Positions 14,700 to 18,051 of a stretch of DNA of 18,051 nucleotides are shown here, one piece after another. The DNA lies in NCBI GenBank assembly GCA_002727515.1, contig PBXF01000057.1, forward strand, positions 1 through 18,051, in the 5' to 3' direction. Source of the DNA: Methanobacteriota archaeon (GTDB lineage Archaea; Thermoplasmatota; Poseidoniia; Poseidoniales; Poseidoniaceae). Each line of letters opens with the position of its first letter. Positions within the stretch are counted from its first letter, which is position 1. The notes beneath the pieces were generated by a model. That model had not been told where the DNA came from. It did not search any database and was given only the letters and a program-made list of their open reading frames with translations. The translations under genes were made by a program, and so were the position numbers.

Positions 14700-16094
14700 A
14701 TGCCGTTATTCACTCACAAAGCCAGGTTCGATGCTTCAGTCGAAGAAATATGGAACTGGTACAACAGCCCGGGTGCATTTAGAAGGATAATGCCGGAATG
14801 GGAAGGAATTGACCCCATACAGGCAGGTAAACTGGAAGATGGAGAAGAGACTATTTTCAAAGTAAGCATTGGGCCAATCAAAAGAACATGGTTAGCCAGG
14901 CATCACTCTGTAGACCATGGTGTGGGATTTTCAGATCGAATGATAAAAGGACCATTCGGTGCCTGGAATCATCAGCATACATTCGAAAACGATGGAGATT
15001 TCACTATCGTAAATGATAATGTGGAGTACAAATTACCATTCCATATTTTCACAGGCTGGTCTGCACCATTTAGCGTAAAACCAAGAATGGTTCAAATGTT
15101 CAGATACCGAACTGATATTGTTATCAATGACTTGAAGCAGATTAAGAAAACAAGTCATCTGCCACGCCAAAGAGTGCTTGTCTCGGGCTCCACAGGAATG
15201 ATTGGTTTGCAGTTATGTGCATTTTTAGAAGCAGCGGGTCATGAAGTTCACCGCTTAGTCAGGCCATCAACCAAATTACCGAAGGATGTAAACAAAGAAA
15301 ACATCGTAACTTGGAACGATCTTACAGGAGAAGTAATCGATGGTAGCTTCGAGAATTTTGATTCAATAATTCACCTGGCAGGCGCTGGAATTGGAGATAA
15401 AAGATGGTCGAAGAAGCGAAAAAAACTCATCAAGGATAGTAGAGTTATACCAACAACAAATTTGTCAAACATAATTTCAAATCTAGATTCTCCACCTAAA
15501 GCTCTCTTGTGTGGTTCTGCCGTTGGTTTCTACGGTAATCGTGGAACTGAGGTATTAGACGAAAGTTCCGAATCGGGAGATGATATACTTGCAAGCATCT
15601 GTAGAGAGTGGGAAGAATCTACTAAATCAGCATCAGAATCTGGAATAAGAGTAGTATTTCTTCGCACAGGAATTGTAGTGTCTCCGTTGGGCGGTGCATT
15701 AGCAAAGTTGCTACTTCCAGCCAAATTAGGCGCAGGTGGGCCAGTTGGAGGAGGAAAACAAATGCAATCTTGGATTTCACTGGACGATGAGATTTATGCA
15801 ATCCATCACCTAATGATGAACGAGTCTAGTGAAGGCCCTTACAATCTAACTGCACCTACTCCTGTTAATCAGAAAACCTTTGCAAAAACACTCGGGAAAG
15901 TTCTTCGCAGGCCTGCATTTGCTCCTCTGCCTGGATTTATGATCAAACTAATGTTCGGGGAAATGGGCAAGAAGTTAGTATTAGAAGGTCAAGATGTAAG
16001 GCCGAACCGCTTGTTAGAATCTGGTTTCGAGTTTACATTCAATGATTTAGAATCTTGTCTTAGAAACTGTCTAGGAAGAGCCACAGTTAGTTAG
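14700..16094 (+). CDS. SRPBCC domain fused to TIGR01777 epimerase-like SDR
   Basis: A 464-residue two-domain protein. Residues 1-150 form an SRPBCC (START/Bet v 1-like) hydrophobic-ligand fold: MPLFTHKARFDASVEEIWNW, a conserved GPFGAWNHQHTF segment and a late VQMFRYRTDIV. Residues 158-400 are an extended SDR of the TIGR01777 type with the NAD(P) motif GSTGMIG at 163-169, IIHLAGAGIGDKRW and SAVGFYG. The last 50 residues match DUF1731, which usually closes this family. It starts 4 nt after the photolyase stop with GAGG upstream. The family is known from bacteria and chloroplasts but its reaction is not established. Its place in a photoprotection cluster suggests work on a lipid, isoprenoid or pigment. 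The stop is 3 nt from the antisense tRNA gene. Confidence 0.9.
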   Translation: MPLFTHKARFDASVEEIWNWYNSPGAFRRIMPEWEGIDPIQAGKLEDGEETIFKVSIGPIKRTWLARHHSVDHGVGFSDRMIKGPFGAWNHQHTFENDGDFTIVNDNVEYKLPFHIFTGWSAPFSVKPRMVQMFRYRTDIVINDLKQIKKTSHLPRQRVLVSGSTGMIGLQLCAFLEAAGHEVHRLVRPSTKLPKDVNKENIVTWNDLTGEVIDGSFENFDSIIHLAGAGIGDKRWSKKRKKLIKDSRVIPTTNLSNIISNLDSPPKALLCGSAVGFYGNRGTEVLDESSESGDDILASICREWEESTKSASESGIRVVFLRTGIVVSPLGGALAKLLLPAKLGAGGPVGGGKQMQSWISLDDEIYAIHHLMMNESSEGPYNLTAPTPVNQKTFAKTLGKVLRRPAFAPLPGFMIKLMFGEMGKKLVLEGQDVRPNRLLESGFEFTFNDLESCLRNCLGRATVS

Positions 16095-16097
16095 TTA

Positions 16098-16170
16098 CGC
16101 CGATTATGGGGTTCGAACCCATGACCTTGGGATTAACAGTCCCACGCTCCACCAGCTAAGCTAAATCGGC
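16098..16170 (-). tRNA. trnN: tRNA-Asn(GUU)
   Basis: The minus strand folds into a full cloverleaf: acceptor GCCGATT/AATCGGC (7 bp), D-arm ending GGTGGAGC, anticodon stem TGGGA/TCCCA with loop CTGTTAA (anticodon GTT), variable AGGTC, T-stem ATGGG/CCCAT with TTCGAAC. The discriminator base is G, as expected for asparagine. No intron and no encoded CCA, the latter being usual in archaea. Confidence 0.95.
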
Positions 16171-16190
16171 AAGGTCTCCGAAAAACAAAT

Positions 16191-16198
16191 CATATATG
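16191..16198 (-). promoter_or_regulatory. TATA box of tRNA-Asn
   Basis: On the minus strand TCATATATG is centred about 25 nt before the tRNA 5' end (16170), the standard archaeal spacing. Confidence 0.55.
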
Positions 16199-16225
16199 AG
16201 GCCATCCATTGAAATGTTAGATTTT

Positions 16226-17479
16226 TCAAGATATAATTTCAATGATTCTACTACTTGGGACGTGCTTTGAAGTAGACAGTTTTATCGAATCTTCTAAGCG
16301 CTTTTTTATGGATTCGTTCAACTCTTCAGTTGAATGTATTTCCAATAAACAATCACCTTGATTCACGAATTCCCCCAAATTCCTAGACAGGATTGCACCA
16401 ACGCCATGATTGATGTCTGGGGAAGAACCTGTTCTTCCAGCTCCCAATTCACAAAGTATAGTTCCGACTTCATATGCATCAATTTCAGATAAATATCCCG
16501 ATGATTGTGCATTGATCTTTGTTGTTACATCACTCCTCTGTAAAACACTCCATGGGTTGTCAATGAGTTCTGTAACCGTTTTTGCAGAAACCCCTTGACG
16601 TTCACACATTTCACCAAATTCTTGTAGTGCTCTACCGTTGGAAATTACTTCTCTTATGTCGAATCCTAATGCGTCGGCCTGAGCGTAAACCAATTCCATA
16701 GTATCGTCCGGACCTTGGCCTTTTAGACATTCAATACACTCGACAATTTCATGGCTGTTGCCAAACATATTACCTATTGGATTGTCCATTTCAGTGATTT
16801 GAGCAGTGACCTGCATTCCCAACGAATTACCGGTTGCTACCATCGACCTTGCGAGTGCTCTTGCATCCTCATGAGTTTTCATGAATGCAGCACTACCACA
16901 TTTTACATCTAAAACTAATTTTTCCAATCCCTCTGCGGCCTTTTTAGAAATTATTGAAGCAGTGATTAAACCGATTTGAGGAACAGTGCCTGTTATGTCC
17001 CTTATTGAATACAATATGCGGTCAGCGGGAGCGATATCTTCGGTTTGTCGAGAAATAAAGCAGGGATTGTTTTTCATTTCCTCAAGTGTCAACCCCGTAT
17101 TAAATCCAGGAATTGATTCCAACTTATCGATAGTACCACCTGTATGTGCTAGACCTCTGCCGGCAAGCATCGGAACTGTAGCTCCAACTGCTCTGAGCGC
17201 AGGAGCCAAAATTATGCTCATTTTGTCCCCAACTCCTCCAGTAGAATGTTTATCCACACGGTTTGGCGCAACGGCCATTTTTTCGCCAGCGTTAAGCATT
17301 GAATACGTCAAATTTGATGTTTCATTTTCAGATAATCCATTAATCTGACAAGCCATCAAAAATGCACCAAGTTGCTCTCTTGGTATGGAATTAATATTTT
17401 CACAAATAAATTCGAATGATTCCAAAGAGATTTCTCTTCCATCTCTTTTTGTTTCGAGTATATGCGGCATTGATTGCAT
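16226..17479 (-). CDS. deoA: Thymidine / pyrimidine-nucleoside phosphorylase
   Basis: Splits thymidine (or a related pyrimidine nucleoside) with phosphate into base and (deoxy)ribose 1-phosphate. Phosphate and substrate motifs are intact: KHSTGGVGDK at residues 77-86 and AGRGLAHTGGTIDKLE at 106-121, the thymidine-phosphorylase signature; AGRTGSSPDINHGVG closes the C-terminal domain. At 417 residues it has the DeoA/TYMP size; archaeal AMP phosphorylases, which share the fold, are near 500 residues with an N-terminal extension that is absent here. ATG 17479 has AGGTGG 5 nt upstream. It starts 8 nt after a 2OG-Fe(II) dioxygenase gene and is cotranscribed with it. Choice among thymidine, uridine and AMP as substrate rests on length and is not certain. 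Confidence 0.9.
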   Translation of the reverse strand: MQSMPHILETKRDGREISLESFEFICENINSIPREQLGAFLMACQINGLSENETSNLTYSMLNAGEKMAVAPNRVDKHSTGGVGDKMSIILAPALRAVGATVPMLAGRGLAHTGGTIDKLESIPGFNTGLTLEEMKNNPCFISRQTEDIAPADRILYSIRDITGTVPQIGLITASIISKKAAEGLEKLVLDVKCGSAAFMKTHEDARALARSMVATGNSLGMQVTAQITEMDNPIGNMFGNSHEIVECIECLKGQGPDDTMELVYAQADALGFDIREVISNGRALQEFGEMCERQGVSAKTVTELIDNPWSVLQRSDVTTKINAQSSGYLSEIDAYEVGTILCELGAGRTGSSPDINHGVGAILSRNLGEFVNQGDCLLEIHSTEELNESIKKRLEDSIKLSTSKHVPSSRIIEIIS

Positions 17480-17487
17480 GTTGCCAC

Positions 17488-18051
17488 CTAAGATGCCAAT
17501 CCAATTTCAACCAATCTTTGATGCAAAAATTCACCGGCGGTTATTGGATCATACAATGCCTCTCCACCAGTTTGTTCAATAAACTCAGGTAATGGAGTCA
17601 AATCAATTTCATTTCTTGGATGGACAAACATAGGCATTGAATATCTATCGCTGTTATTATCTGGTGGATTGATCACTCTATGAGTGGTTGATTTGAATAA
17701 TCCATTGGTTAGATTTTGTAACATGTCACCACTATCAACGATTATGTGTTCATGATGTCCCTCAACTTCAATCCATGTACCGTCATGATCCATGACTTGT
17801 AGACCATCTGCTGTTGCACCAACTAACAGAGTAATCAAATTGATATCCTCATGTTGAGCACTTCGAACAGCACCTTCGGGTGAATTTTCGCCTAGTGCAG
17901 GATAATGAATTACTCTTAGAATTGTGTTACCATTTGTGGTCATTGAAGGCAGCCAGTCCTCTTCTTTACCGAGGTAAATGGAAGCGGCTGAAAGAAGTTC
18001 TAGGCTCATGGATTCCATTGCATTGTATAGTCCATCTATGGACTCTTCAAA
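17488..18051 (-). CDS. 2OG-Fe(II) dioxygenase, isopenicillin N synthase-like (5' partial)
   Basis: The frame is open to the window's right edge, so the N-terminus is missing; 187 residues remain. The double-stranded beta-helix core shows the iron triad H-x-D (AQHEDINLI) and a distal His in STTHRVINPP, about 55 residues later, plus the 2-oxoglutarate R-x-S in DRYSMP. GNTILRVIHYPAL is the conserved strand before the core. This places it in the IPNS/plant-type dioxygenase family, in which enzymes hydroxylate small molecules, including pyrimidine bases and nucleosides. An ATG at 18018 is internal to the frame and should not be taken as the start. It lies directly upstream of the phosphorylase gene, suggesting a shared pyrimidine role. 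Confidence 0.88.
   Translation of the reverse strand, partial: FEESIDGLYNAMESMSLELLSAASIYLGKEEDWLPSMTTNGNTILRVIHYPALGENSPEGAVRSAQHEDINLITLLVGATADGLQVMDHDGTWIEVEGHHEHIIVDSGDMLQNLTNGLFKSTTHRVINPPDNNSDRYSMPMFVHPRNEIDLTPLPEFIEQTGGEALYDPITAGEFLHQRLVEIGLAS

Noticed and set aside
16098..16170. tRNA-Asn as an attachment site of an integrated island
   Set aside because: No direct repeat of the tRNA 3' end, integrase or phage gene is visible on either side in the window.

Overview
The window looks like a gene-dense piece of a planktonic euryarchaeal genome. My best guess is Marine Group II (Candidatus Poseidoniales), on the low-GC side of that group. The archaeal signs are: a glycine decarboxylase split into two subunits, a GMP synthase made only of the ATP-pyrophosphatase subunit, a TrmB-type HTH regulator, TATA boxes placed about 25 nt upstream of likely transcript starts, and a tRNA gene without an encoded CCA. 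Bacterial-type genes (RibA, class II photolyase, CrtB/CrtI, a BCP-like peroxiredoxin) are mixed in, as is common in surface-ocean archaea. The lineage is an inference; no rRNA gene is present to settle it.

Layout. (1) Positions 1-210, minus: the 5' end of a glycosyltransferase that runs off the left edge. (2) Positions 300-5853, plus: gcvPA-gcvPB, a four-helix membrane protein of unknown role, an unrecognised protein whose 5' end looks frame-disrupted, then purE and guaA. (3) Positions 12540 down to 5857, minus: one tightly packed series ribA - peroxiredoxin - TrmB-like regulator - ABC1/UbiB kinase - crtI - crtB - DUF2892-like membrane protein, with gaps of 0-11 nt or 1-4 nt overlaps except for a 43-nt gap before the kinase. 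(4) Positions 12633-16094, plus: NUDIX hydrolase - class II CPD photolyase - SRPBCC/TIGR01777 fusion, fired from the same divergent promoter region as ribA. (5) tRNA-Asn(GUU) on minus at 16098-16170. (6) Positions 18051 down to 16226, minus: a 2OG-Fe(II) dioxygenase (truncated by the right edge) followed by a thymidine/pyrimidine phosphorylase.

How it fits together. Blocks 3 and 4 read as one light- and oxidant-protection island: carotenoid synthesis (CrtB, CrtI), thiol peroxidase, flavin supply (RibA makes the first flavin precursor, and photolyase needs FAD), DNA photorepair, NUDIX clean-up, and a lipid-associated atypical kinase. The regulator inside it carries a TrmB HTH plus a C-terminal domain that resembles V4R ligand-binding domains. 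It is the most interesting protein here and a candidate archaeal counterpart of the light- or singlet-oxygen-responsive regulators that control similar gene sets in bacteria. Block 6 suggests a small pyrimidine nucleoside catabolic pair.

Translation signals are mixed. Genes with a promoter directly in front (ribA, NUDIX) have TATA boxes at the distance expected for leaderless mRNAs. Several genes inside operons have strong Shine-Dalgarno sequences, one an exact GGAGGTGA. There is almost no non-coding DNA: no gene-free stretch exceeds 300 bases. I found no CRISPR array, insertion sequence or origin.
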